DNA from: Owenia fusiformis | Taxonomy: Eukaryota; Annelida; Polychaeta; Sabellida; Oweniidae | Assembly (NCBI GenBank): GCA_903813345.2 | Contig: CAIIXF020000009.1 | Span: 26,138,740-26,202,739 of the forward strand | DNA: 64,000 nucleotides | Direction: 5' to 3' | Part shown: in pieces, positions 12,230 to 24,400 of the stretch | How positions within the stretch are numbered: the stretch's first letter is position 1 | Layout: each line of letters starts with the position of its first letter | Translations under genes and position numbers: made by a program | The notes under the pieces: generated by a model | Databases searched by the model: none | Told to the model about the DNA's origin: nothing | The model's input: the letters and a program-made list of their open reading frames with translations, nothing else

Positions 12230-12440
12230 CTTGCCGAGCCAACCTGAGCTTGTCATCGCCAGAAGGACAATTTTCTATATATGGTTATTTCCTCTAAAGT
12301 CATTGTCTACTCCCAAAAATGTCAATGCAGTTGGTTTGAATTGATTTATGATCTGGGCTATGATGGCCAATGGTACTAGGGGGAAAGGCACTGAACTTGA
12401 AAATTGTCCTAACTATTCAGAGGTCACTTTTGTGCTCAGG
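12230..12440 (-). repeat. Dispersed repeat, inverted copy (copy 2 of 3)
   Basis: Inverted relative of the repeats at 3580 and 42540: ATTTCCTCTAAAGTCATTGT near 12288 is the complement of the shared word there, and a GATTTATGATCTGGGCT segment matches the copy at 42540-42600 in inverse orientation. Boundaries are uncertain. Confidence 0.45.
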
Positions 12441-12907
12441 GTATTCTTCAGTCTTAATTGACCTTTCTTGGAAATACTTAGGTCGAGTTGAGATATCTTT
12501 CCAGGAAGTACCTTAAGTTGTTTTACTTGAAATAGAATAGTTGAAAGATTGATTCTGTAATCAAAGAACTGCAACAACTGTAATACTATCTAATTCTATG
12601 TTATTTCTTGATGGATGAGTCCATAAAACATACATCAGTGAAGATAGTTCCACATGGCGTTCAGGGGATTGTCTCGATACTTTGGACTGAATTCTACACA
12701 TACATGTAATCCCATTTCGTTAATTGCTTGTTCTTCAAAGTATAGTACTCAAGTTAATGAAAATGACTGTTTTGGGTAAAGCTTCAGTTCTAAAAATTGA
12801 TTTTACAGTATATTACAGAACTATCTATAGGATTCCTCTACAAACTTACACAGTTCCTTGTACTTTATTCTATTATTTAATTCATTAAGATCAGATATGA
12901 TGCAGGA

Positions 12908-13162
12908 TTGAAACTAGAAAATTACATCGATCAAGCGATCAAGCGTCTATTGAAGTACAGTGTATGTACAAATGATGATGAAGAACTGAATGGTGAATGT
13001 CTACAGCTCAAATTTCTTGTTAGCAAATGGCCTTTCACAAATTCACTCTACGATACCTTGCATTTGGTGTTCATGAGCAACCTATTTGGCTTATTAGTAA
13101 TGATTATGTTATTTGTTTTTATTTTTCTGTTCCTTATTAATGGTTTATCGGATGACTGTTAG
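12908..13162 (+). pseudogene. Coding-like fragment, paired with a related fragment at 14066-14200
   Basis: Open frame beginning MKLENYIDQAIKRLLKY and containing SVCTNDDEELNGECLQLKF before a hydrophobic, possibly non-coding tail. A second stretch at 14066-14200 reads in the same order with diverged residues (ESYIDPV, VCKPNDD) and then hits a stop. The similarity suggests two copies of one exon, at least one of them decayed. No family is recognised and no splice partners were found. Confidence 0.25.
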
Positions 13163-13268
13163 ATGTTAATATAAGGTACTTTCAAAAATATACTAAACAA
13201 TACAATTAGACAAACAGGGTATCTTATGCATTTCTAGGGGTTAGGTATAGTAGAGTGAAATTCATTTA

Positions 13269-14048
13269 CCGTATTCTCTGTAATTAGCGCCCAGGGCGTT
13301 TAGAAAATTGAAAATACATTATTTAGACCATTCTAATAAGCGCCCATGTATGAAAGAAATCAGAAATCCCGAGGAATTTCATGTATGGCAATTTTTCTTG
13401 ACAAGAATGCATTTTCTTCAACATAGTTTTATAATAATATGACAAGTGCTGTTATTGGAGAGAATACGGTAAAGATCGCTTAGACAATATTGACAGTGGT
13501 TGAAGACCCGTCTATGTCTAATTTATTTCCGGCACGCCCACTTTGTCATTATCGCCGATTACCTTCAATATTTCCACTAGAGACTGCTGGATATCGATCT
13601 AAAGTTATACATTATTTCTAATTTGATGAGAGATCATCATTATTCGTGCAAAAGTCGTGTAAAAGTCAAGAAACATTAAAAAGAAACCAGAAAGTTCACG
13701 ACCTTGACATGCGCAGAACATTTGCGCAGTAGCTTTTGAAATTTCTGAATGCCGATAAAGAACAATTCCTTCATTCATTATGGACTATTTGGAGACAATA
13801 TTAGCATGGTATGGTGTGGGAAGCACCCATCGATAGATATGTATCGAGAGGATGCATAGAATTACAAAACGCGTCGTGTTTACAGCAGTTTTAGGGTAAG
13901 TACTCTATTATCGCCCGCTCCTGGATTTTGAGAAATATTTTTTTCCTGATATATTCTTCAATTCTTGTTGATTCCTCGATGTTTCTTGAACTTTGTGAAG
14001 CGGGGTGGGCGCTTATTAGAGAGTGGGCGGTAATTACAGAGAATACGG
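13269..14048. mobile_element. TA-flanked element with CCGTATTCTCTGTAATTA termini
   Basis: Termini CCGTATTCTCTGTAATTAGC (13269) and its near-inverse GGTAATTACAGAGAATACGG (ending 14048), flanked by TA (13267-13268, 14049-14050). An internal terminus-like GAGAATACGGTA at about 13460-13472 suggests either a shorter element at the left or internal rearrangement. No transposase frame. Assignment to Tc1/mariner rests on the TA duplication only. Confidence 0.65.
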
Positions 14049-14065
14049 TACCTAATATACTGTAG

Positions 14066-14200
14066 AGATTAAGATTGAAGATCAGATAGAAAGTTACATT
14101 GATCCAGTGTTAAATGAAGTGTGTAAACCCAATGATGATATATAGAACCATAGCTGTGAGGTAAATGTCAAGTTGTATGTAAATACTACAAGATGCATTC
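14066..14200 (+). pseudogene. Diverged copy of the coding-like fragment at 12908
   Basis: Shares the order ESYIDPV / VCKPNDD with the 12908 fragment but is interrupted by a TAG after about 30 codons. From 14200 to 14700 nothing else was recognised. Confidence 0.2.
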
Positions 14201-14882
14201 ACAAATAATGTACTAGTAAATCACTTTTAATCCTCTTAGATGAAAGCTATAGATAAAATTGAACAAAAGAATATGCTCACAATTCTAATGATGCTTAACT
14301 GACATTGTATTGAGAGGCAAAATTTTTTCTTTGTCATCTTAGAAAACCAGAAATGTATATAATACAGCATTACTGTACTCCGGAAAAAGTCAGGATTCAG
14401 TTTCCTTGACCTGAAAAAGTCAGGGAATTCAGAATTTCCTCAGAATTTTGAGAAAGGTTAGGCAAAATTGTATAAATACAATCAATGGACATCTAATTTG
14501 ACTTATTTACTGATACTTTCTGATGGTAAATAACAATAGATCAGTTGTAGTGACCCTGTAATACTGTACTCAATGAATAAAGTCTTTAACGATTGTGAAA
14601 TGGAAAAAAACATTTATGAGGGACAGGTAGATAAGATATAAAGATATTCTCTTGCAACATTTGTTACTATCATCTGTACGTTGTTATTCTATTTTGAGGC
14701 TACACCCCCAATCTGCACTTACATACATACATTCAGAGTATGGTACCGTATGGCTCCATTGGCGCATGATGCTGTATTGTGTTCACTGTACCGAAGAACT
14801 GTTTTAGTCTATGGTACTCTACGGTGCCATATTTACAGTACTGTAACCATACAGCACCGTAGCCAAAACAATACTGTGTGGT

Positions 14883-15358
14883 CACTGGTGAGCCACTCGA
14901 TTACGCTGGTTACCGAAACGATTCGTTTTGGTAACAAAATGTCAGAACGTCAAAGGTACGATTTTTCCTTTTTCCGACATTTTTAACACAAATGTGTATC
15001 AGCATCATATGTTTAAGAAAATGTACATATATGCGAACAAATAGTTCAGAAGACAACAGAATCGTCGAATTAATTCTTCACTTCAGTTACATAAACGGAT
15101 TTTCGAAAAAACAGTTAAGATCTGCACTTTTAACCCAAACCGTTTATGTAACTTAAGTGAGGAATTAAACCAACGCAAACATGAACATTTTCTAAAATAT
15201 ATGATACTGATATACATTTGGGAGAAAAAACGTCGTTGGGATTCTGCCTACAACGCGTGAAATAAGGAAAAAAGAAAAATCGTACCTTGGACGTTCAAAC
15301 ATAGTGTTACCAAAACGGACCATTTCGGTAACCAGCGTAATCGAGTGGATCACCAGTG
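14883..15358. mobile_element. CACTGGTG foldback element, copy 1, with 5-bp target duplication GTGGT
   Basis: Ends CACTGGTGAGCCACTCGATT and its inverse ...GAGTGGATCACCAGTG. The 5-bp GTGGT flanks both ends (14878-14882, 15359-15363). The arms meet around a central hairpin that includes AAACCGTTTATGTAACTTAA. A second copy at 38819-39362 is closely similar and has its own 5-bp duplication. No coding capacity. It is inserted at the left margin of the CCATGG-rich repeat. Confidence 0.85.
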
Positions 15359-15363
15359 GTGGT

Positions 15364-17410
15364 ACTGTTGGCGATTGGCTGTATACTACCATGTTGAAAT
15401 GGACCATGGCCATACCATGGTATGACCATGGTATACCATGGTATATGGCCATGAAATGCAATGAAATACCATGGTAATACCATGGCCGATCATGAACGTT
15501 AAATGGCACCATTGCATTTCATTGTTAACAGTGCGTTTTTAACATGGAGTTTTCCATTGAAAAAATACTGCCGTTTCGCAGTATTTCATGGTCAGAAACC
15601 ATCAAATGCAATGATATCATGGTCAAGTTCTCAGCCATGATATCATTGCATTTGATGGTTTCTTGACCATGAAATCATTGCATTTGATGGTTTCTGACCA
15701 TGAAATACTGTGAAACGGCAGTATTTTTTCAATGGGAAACTCCATGTTAAAAAAACGCTCCTGACTATGAAATGCAATGGTGCCATTTAACGATCATGAT
15801 ATACCATGGTATACCATGGTCAATTAACATGTAATTTTGTATCTAAAAAATACCACCGTTTCACAGTATTTCATGGTCAAATACCATCAAATGCAGTGAT
15901 ATCATGGTCTAGACATTTAACCATGATATGCAATGGAGCCATTTAATTATCACGATCTACTATGGTATACTGTGGAAACTATACTTAAAATTTTGCATTT
16001 AAAAAATCTGCTATTTTGCAATATTTCATGGTTGCAAACCATCAAATGCACTGAAGTACAGTCAAGATGATCAATTGAAGACTGGAGGTTTGACTTAAAA
16101 AATATTAAGTTGATCTCCTATTTAACCGACAACAGTCAAATAAAAGTAAAGCATATTTGTTTAACAAAAAAAAATTGTTTCTAGGGTTATTTACTTAATT
16201 ATTCATAATAGAAATTAATTTATTAAATAAAGGAACAAAAGTATATAAAGTTGTGATTTTGATGAATATCAGAATCACTAATTATAATAATTTGGTTATC
16301 TAATCAACAATTATTAATAAAGATATTTCATGTAAAAAATACTTTTTGAACATGGCCTTTCATTGTATTTCACTGCATTGCAGGAAAGACCATTGCATTT
16401 CATTGCATATCATGATCAATCATTGTATTTCATTGCATTTCATGGTTAAACGTGGTATTTCATTGCATTTCATGATCCATTTTAACTCTGACCAATTTTA
16501 GACTTGAGACTCTTGTAGAGTTCTTTTTAGCAATGAAATAACCATGGTATTTGATGGTCAGGTTTGACAATGAAATGCTATGAAATACAATCAACCACGA
16601 AATGCAATGATATGCCATGATAAATGATAGTTATAATTATGGCAATGAAATACCATGGTGTGACCATAGTATTTGATGGTCAGGTTTGACAATAAAATGC
16701 CATGAAATACCACCAACCATGAAATGCAATGATAAAACCATGATAAATGAGAGTTATGATTTTGGCAATGAAATGACATGGTATGACCATGGTAATTGAT
16801 TGTCACACGGTACAATGAAATGCCATGAAATGTCATCAACCATGGTATACAATGGTAATACCATGGTAAATGATGGTCAGGTACATAACAATAAAATATC
16901 ATGGTATGACCATGACATTTGATTGTCAAATTGTACAATGAAATACCATCAACCATGATATACAATGGTAATACCATGGTAAATGATGGTCAGGAACATG
17001 GCAATGAAATACCATGGTATGACCATGGTATTTGATTGTCACATCTTATAATGAAATGCCATCAACCATGATATACCATGGTAAATTATGGTCAGGAACA
17101 TGGCATTGAAATACCATGGTATTTGATTGTCACATCTTACAATGAAATGCCATGAAATGCAATCAACCATGATATACCATGGTAATACCATGGTAAATGA
17201 TGGTCAGGAACATGGCAATGAAATACCATTGTATTTGATGGCAAACTTTGGACATGAAATACCATGAAACATGGTATAACATGATATACCATGGTCAAAA
17301 ATTGACCAAAAAAACATCATTGCCACCATGGTCAGAGTTGATGGTAATTTCATTGCCGATCATGATAGACCATGGTAAACCATGGTATCATGGTTTACGT
17401 TTAAACATGG
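15364..17410. repeat. CCATGG-word palindromic repeat region
   Basis: About 2 kb composed largely of self-complementary words (ACCATGGTATACCATGG, CATTGCATTTGATGGT and their inverses). 15480-15815 forms a near-continuous long inverted repeat around ~15645. 16540-17260 is a tandem series of ~100-125 bp units that each contain CAATGAAATACCATGGTATG or a variant. An AT-rich non-repetitive interruption lies at 16080-16350. Part of it recurs inverted at 41078-42055. Minus-strand ORFs here (for example 16591-16977) are by-products of the repeat. Confidence 0.85.
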
Positions 17411-17859
17411 AAATTATAATTATAGAGTAATACTCAAGTTCAATATAACATCCCTCAGGGAATTCTCGATGAAAACCTTACACATTTTGCTGTATACAAT
17501 TTCATAAATAAACCATATACTATTACCTAAACCCTAATTGTAACAACACATTTGAGATATTAAACAATATATTATGTTTTGATAATGTGAGAAGGTAGCT
17601 TGTAAAAACAGTTTGCAAAATAAATAAGATACCGTTACAAGTCTATGATAACATCATCTTTCGTTTATATGCTTGAGGTAGGTCTGCAATCAATGTTTGT
17701 TAGAAATTGAACTAAAACATTTGCTTGCATTAATTGTGACATGATAATGCATCTATGTTATGCACTTCGATTGCTTGTATTGTTTGTATCGTATCATGAG
17801 GTAAATATCGTTGCTCGTATTGAAATTGAAGATGATGTATCGTGGGACCCCTAGTTTTT

Positions 17860-18830
17860 GACATTCAATGGTTGATGTTTGGTGTTTGGCAACTGTAACA
17901 AATAACAAGTGGTGACATTTTGCATGTTAATGCCTTGTATTGTTTTTGGTGCAGTACCAATGTTTCACAGATTGAAAAGCTTAATATTAGACCATGAAAC
18001 AAAAACAACTTTGCAATTTAATTAATGATTGAACATATTCAAAAATACCCATGTTAATCCCCTAGATGTACCTAATATACTTGAATTTAAGCTTACAGTG
18101 AGGAAGAATCCCAGTGGTATACTTGTAGAGGATGTTTATAGCGTTATAGACTTTATTTGTGATATTGATTAAAACACTGAAAGCCCATAGAGCCCATAGA
18201 GAAAATCAATGAATTCTCAAGGGGTACTAATAGAGTTTTATAGATGATATACCAGGTATATTAATATTCATATTCTGATACTATTGGGGAAGTATGAAAA
18301 CTATGGTAATCCTTTCAGATACTGTAGTTTAGATACTGTACTACTGCTAGAATAAACAACGTTCGTAGTGATGTATAAGATAGGAGATGCTACTGGCTTA
18401 CCAAAGTTTTACAAAATTTATAATTCAGATGATGCAACTGGAATTTTATGACAGTATCATTTCCTCTATTTATGTCACCACCACAAATGGTGACATACTG
18501 TTATAGTCTTTAACTCTTTTTTGGACAGTGTTTTGTGGTTGGTGTTTGGTGGTCAGTGAGCAGTTGGTATTCGGTGTCAACATAGTGTAATGGAACGTGG
18601 TGACATATTGCATGTTGATGCCTTGTACTTAATGTTGCCACGCCATTTTAAATTTGCCCCACCTATTTTTAGGTGAGCACCAGAAGTGATAAAATATTGT
18701 CATAGTCTCCAACTTTTTTGGGACGGTATTCTTCAGTCAGCATATGGCTGTTGGTGTTTGGCATACAGCGATCAGCGTCTGTAACAAATGGCAGACAGTG
18801 ACATTTTGCATGTTATTGCCTTGTCTAAGG
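17860..18830 (+). repeat. Three plus-strand copies of the 'GTAACAAATGGCAG' dispersed repeat
   Basis: Copies at about 17860-17942 (3' part), 18474-18630 and 18672-18824, the last two almost adjacent. Each carries a TCACCACCACAAATGGTGAC-type start (lost in the first), TGTTATAGTCT..AACT, a GTTGGTGTTTGG series and the end GACATTTTGCATGTTA. All three read on the plus strand. From 17411 to 17859 and from 18831 to 19992 no gene was recognised. Confidence 0.7.
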
Positions 18831-19992
18831 TCGTGAGAAAGGTTTCATTCGTCAAGGTCTATTTACACACTGTGGTCTGAGTTCACTGTTATTGAAATAA
18901 TTTGTAACGGTAATCCCAGTATAATAATGAGGAAATGATGTTGATTGGTGATTAGCCGTATGTAAAAGTAATACATCAATACTTATCTATCAGCTGTCAG
19001 ATTTCTCATTTGTTCTATTCTGTGATATATACCCTATTCATTATTCATTAATGGCATACTATCTGATTAGATGGTTTGTCTAAACCAATCAAGCACTTTC
19101 ATGCAGTGAGGAAGAAATACATGATTAAAGTGCTAAATCAGCCTTTGAAATATACTTTGGAAAAGCTTCAAGCCAGTTTTATCTTATCCAATCACTTGAT
19201 ACTTGATTTTGATTGGTAGAGGAGTGGTTAATTATTTTGACAGTTGGCTGCATAATGCATCGCTGGTTAATATTCAAAGAATCAGATGAACAATTGACAG
19301 ACTTTTATGAATATAAGTGTTCAATTTAGTTGTAAGTGAATTCAGTCATGCCTTTCCTCAGACTTGCAAAACAAAATCATTTTCTCCCTCTAACTGACAT
19401 GAAGGGTGATGGGAGCTGAAATGTAATAGAACTATGGCTGTCAGTTTACTAGATGTATGTACTTAGTTGGTTTCCATAATTGATGTGACCATCATGTACA
19501 CAATAATGCCAGTATTGATCTACAAGTGATGGGAACATTGAAGTAAAAGCATTTGAGGCTTTATACTAGAGTATAGAAGAATACAAATCGATGTTGATGG
19601 TCAGGTACTTTTAATATTGTGAAATACCCGTAGTATATGCAGAGACAGTTGTAGAACATAGACCCAAATATTTATTATTCAGATATATACTATATGTAAA
19701 TTAATAACCCTAATAAAATGATATACTACTTTTTATTTATTTTTGTTGTCAATACACAGTCATTCCCTTTTTAGTGACCTATTGTCAGTTCTAAAGTACA
19801 TTCCGGCTACTGAAATGCTCCCTTCAGCTGATTTAGTCATGAGTTGACCACACACTTCTTTCAAAACCAAAAGGGGCAAAACATTGGTTTTAAGATATGT
19901 TCTTTCAGACAATAGAGTTGCAATGATTAACATATTTAAATTGAAGAATCTATTGAAATGAAACAGTTGAAACATATTTCATGGTGTATATA

Positions 19993-21034
19993 CAGGGTGT
20001 TCCAAAAGTAACAGGACTGGTGCTGGCATTTTGTCAATTTTGCACTGAGTGTCTTCACATTTTAACAAATTGTACTTTGAAGTATTGCAACTAAAATTGT
20101 TAAGTTTCATAAAAAATGATGAAATGCGGTCAGAGTTATGGTTACTATGGTAACATGACATCCCAATACCCGGGGCAACTTTTTTCCTGAAAATGTGATA
20201 TCTAACATTTTTGTATTACTGAAGAAAGTATCTAATTCACCTATTATGATACATTTCTTGTTTATTTTATTAGTTGCTTTGTTGTAAAATGTTGCTATAC
20301 AACTCAGATTCAAGTATAATTACATAATGATAATATTTATTCATTTTCCTGGAATATCACTATGTATAACAGTCTGAACAATTCATGGTTGAGTTTTTGA
20401 AAAGACGCAATTTGAAGTCAGTCATCCACCTTGATATCGCGCCTGCCCACAGGTCACCATTAAAGACAATGCAACTATAGAGCAGCTAGGTCTTGAGGTT
20501 TAAACCATGCACCATACTCTTCTGATAATGCAATATCTAATTTTTACTTATCAACGGAACGGAATGCTAATCAGTGCTGTAAGACCTTTAAAGATGAGAA
20601 TGACCTTCTCCAAATGACATGCCCTCAAATGGGTTCACTCATGTGTTTGTGCCATGGATACAGAGTACTTCCCTTGTACTGACCAAAGAGGAGCCTATTT
20701 TTCAAAGTAGAGGATACATAGGAATATCAAATAATGTAAAACAAATGTAATTCCCACCAGATGTTGCATTTCAACTTTGATACGGCATGTACAATATGAT
20801 ATGGGATGTACAAAATGCTTATTGTCTCTGTAACTTTTTCGTGGAATGTTGCCCCGGGTATTGCGATGTCACGTTACTATAGCAACCATAACTCTACCCA
20901 AGTTTCATATATTTTGTCGAAACTTTGCACTCTTAGTAACGATACATGAAAGTACATTACGTAATATTTTGAAGACGATTGGTACATATTTAACAAAATG
21001 CCAGCACCAGTCCTGTTACTTTTGGAACACCCTG
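19993..21034. mobile_element. Tc1/mariner-like MITE with ~180-bp inverted ends
   Basis: Termini CAGGGTGTTCCAAAAGTAAC and the exact inverse ending ...TTTTGGAACACCCTG, flanked by TA at 19991-19992 and 21035-21036. Inverted similarity continues inward for about 180 bp (ATACCCGGGGCAAC near 20167 pairs with GTTGCCCCGGGTAT near 20847). No transposase frame. It ends only 24 bp downstream of the lysozyme stop codon, so it may contribute to that gene's 3' end. Confidence 0.85.
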
Positions 21035-21058
21035 TAGGTCTTAATTCTGTTGTGAGTT

Positions 21059-21435
21059 TTAATTTTCTGGTCGAGGTCCACAGCATTTTCTTGAAGCTGG
21101 TCCATCACAATTGCCAGTTGTGAAAACACCATAGTCACACCCGAGTGACGTATCCCGACATACACCACCCAATGCTTCACACTTTGAGTCGTCTCTCACG
21201 CAACACTTACGTTCCGCTGGACCTCCACAAAGTCCACTTTCAAATTCTCCCCCAACACAATCCTTCTTGGTACTATAGAAGCATGTACCACTGCTATTAG
21301 TGCATGCTCCATCATTATAGATGCAGCATTTACGATTGACACCTCCGCTACATAGGTTACTTTGGAATGCTCCACCCAGGCAGCCTTCTGACACGTCCTT
21401 ACATTCTCCTGCCTGATCAGTACAAGTCAGGTCAC
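21059..21435 (-). CDS. Lysozyme exon 4: three Cys-rich repeats
   Basis: The acceptor CAG at 21436-21438 joins in phase 1 to exon 3. It encodes three modules. Each has a single Cys, a Cys about 6 residues later, then Cys, Cys and a terminal CC: ...GECKDVSEGC..NLC..RKCC, ...GTCFYSTKKDC..GLC..RKCC, ...GVCRDTSLGC..GNC..RKCC. The exon ends in TAA at 21059-21061. Confidence 0.85.
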
Positions 21436-24400
21436 CTGTAACATACAAGTTTAGAGATGTTAGTATGATTGAGGCATGAGTCACTTAACAGATATAAGAT
21501 AGCTAACAATTATTTAAAAGGTGTTTCTATAAATATTTCTGAACCAAGAAAAATACAAATATAGAATTCACCAATTTCAGTAAAACTTTATTTTCAAATT
21601 GTGGTTAAGAGTTGCCAGATCAGCTTGACTTGAGTTCTAACACAAGTCACCAATTTTACTCCAAATATGGAAAGTGAAAAAATAGAGCTGTCAATCAAAA
21701 CTTTAATCACGTGGAAGAGTTCTTAATGGTCGATGCGCTAATCTTCTGAACTGAATAGAAGAAACATTTTAAACATAAACATAATAAAGCTAAGAATTTG
21801 ACTTGTTTCTAATAAAGCTGAACATTGAATTTGTGTGCATTTAAAAGTTTATTTAATGATAACATGAAGTTAGCATGATCTATTGAATATTTAACTTGTT
21901 AACCTAATAGAGAGGTCATCTTTCAGTTCTTTCCTTCTTTGTATGTCTGGGTGATAACTGGTTGACAGAAAAGGTTCAAATTTTACAGGCTGATGTCATT
22001 TGCCTCCGCTACATAGCTTTGTCTATACTTATTGTGACTAGGCCTTTTCCTTCTCATCCCTAATGTAATTAGTTTCACAGAAAACGACAGTGACGTTTAA
22101 GTCATACTTAAGATGTCACATGGTATATATAGTTTCATGGGACATCTAGGATGTGAAATGTCAAGAGCATGTTTCTTTAAATTAAGTTTAATCTTCCTAT
22201 ATTGTTTTGCTAATCTACTGTCTGATTTTATATTAAAATAGTAGGAATAAAGTACAATTAGTTCAAAGCCACTGTGGCTTTTGTGAATAGTCATCTAATG
22301 GTTCCATGTGTCTAACAAGTAGGTTTATGCTATATTGGAATGACTTATGGGCCAGGCTGCTATAAATGATGGTTCAATGGGAGTTAATTAAAGTGAACAC
22401 AATCAGATATTGATCTTCCAATTGCACACTGATTTCCTCATTTACATCTATTTTATTAGGATTTTTTATATCGTAATATTAGCATGTCCCAGTTAGAGGT
22501 GTGACGGTCCAAACAAAAAATTTTCGGTACAGTACGGAACGGTACAAATGGTCTCGGGACACTGTACTTTACCTGTCCAATATCGGGAAACCGTGACACC
22601 TCTAGTCCCAGTGCTGAATTGTTCTTTCTTATTTAATCTTACTTGAATTGGTTAGATGTATATTTGTCAATTGTGACTCGCTATATAGATGTATCATAAA
22701 TGCTTATTACAAGGGCTTCGGTTATGTCATATGTACAGTTTGAATCAGAAAGAAATGAGTAGTTGATTTCCTATTACCATTTCCAAACCTTGGTGGTTTG
22801 AAAGGCCCTTAGTTTCCAAACTAGATGTTCCAAACTAGTTTTGATCTGGGGTAGCTGTTTTTTTTACCAAGAACAGGGTCACCATGGCAACTAGTTAATT
22901 ATGGTTCATATTATAGAAATGTCCAAAATCACGATGCTGTACCTGCTGTAAATGCTTCTTTCCTCATTATATTTAGTCATGCATTTGTTTAATGCCCTCT
23001 GTATTCCTTTAAAGCAGACGAATTCAAACACTCATGCAACTTTTTTTTATAGAAAGTTAATTTATTTCATCACTTAGTTTGAATTCAAGATATCTTTTGT
23101 GACATTATATGAGAGGCAATGAAATCAACACAAAATTTTAAGAAACTGAGGATTAATAAAAAACAATTTTGTTTACCTATGCATTCTTTTACCCAGTTCC
23201 AATACCACAGAGTATTTGGGTTTGAGCATCCATTGGGGCCTCCATTATGTTGTCTTGCATGACGTTCACAATCTGTTGTTGCTGTTGTACAGCTTGAGCT
23301 ATATCGTGACATGTAACTTTGTACACAACGCTCTGAACAGTTCCTGAACTGTGCACATGCTTCCCATCCTAAATATGATTCAACATTTTTATGTAGAATG
23401 TTTTAAGACTGAGACAGTCTCTTTTCCAAATAAATAGTGACAAAGGATTTAGGGATAGGGGTTGAAGTCTTTTACACGAGGGATCATTGAAAATGCAATT
23501 TAGTTGTGAATAAAACTAAGCAGTCAATGAGAAATTATTCTGGTAATTCTAATTTACCCGATGAGCATTTTTGAAAACATTATTAACTTATTATATGTTT
23601 ATATGTTGTATCTAAAATACAGTAAAAATGACACTAACATTGCAACATTTTGAAACTTGTGACCATTTTGAAAAACGGCTTTTGGGCAGAACTTCTACTA
23701 ACATAAGGCATATATATCTGCAAGGATTTGACTTAAAATAGTGTCCTAGAGCCTATGGCACAAGGGGTGCCATAGCCTATGCCATAGGGTATGCTATGGC
23801 ACCGTGCCATGTTTTGTACTAACCCATAAATATGTGACTGTTTTGGATCAGTTTAATCAAAGGCATTGGGAAATCATTTTTGCGAAAAATTTAGTAAAAC
23901 TTTGTTTTGATTGATTGAAAAATTGATTTGTTGAATGCAGTGTTGCAGTATGTTGTCTGTTTTACTACAACAGGAGTTTGTATCAGTTACTAAAGCCTCA
24001 GTCACATTTGGTCTATGGCGGCCATATGGGCCCCCATATGGTGGCCTTACTTTTACAAAATCGACACAGAAAATCTACATTGTACTGCTCATTCCTATAT
24101 TTTATGCTGCATATTTCTTAAGATTTTTGGAAGCTATGGATGCTGTATGGCCACCACAGATGAAATTTGACTGGGCCATTATATACCTGCTCCAGGTGAA
24201 TAGCAGTCAATGTAGTAAGGTTCTTTGATTTGATATGGACCACAGGAGTATGTTCCCACATCTAGGTTACAGGACCCAAGGTTATTGTCACATCCCTCTA
24301 ACTAATAAATGATATATTAAGGAAATGTTATATTAGTTGTCTTAGGGGGCCCAATAATGCTCAAAGCCAGGCCCTCCACAATAATGTATCAATTTATAAT

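Noticed and set aside
16591-16977. 128-residue minus-strand ORF rich in His, Tyr and Met
   Set aside because: Produced by reading the CCATGG-word repeats; unit lengths and neighbouring units do not conserve it.
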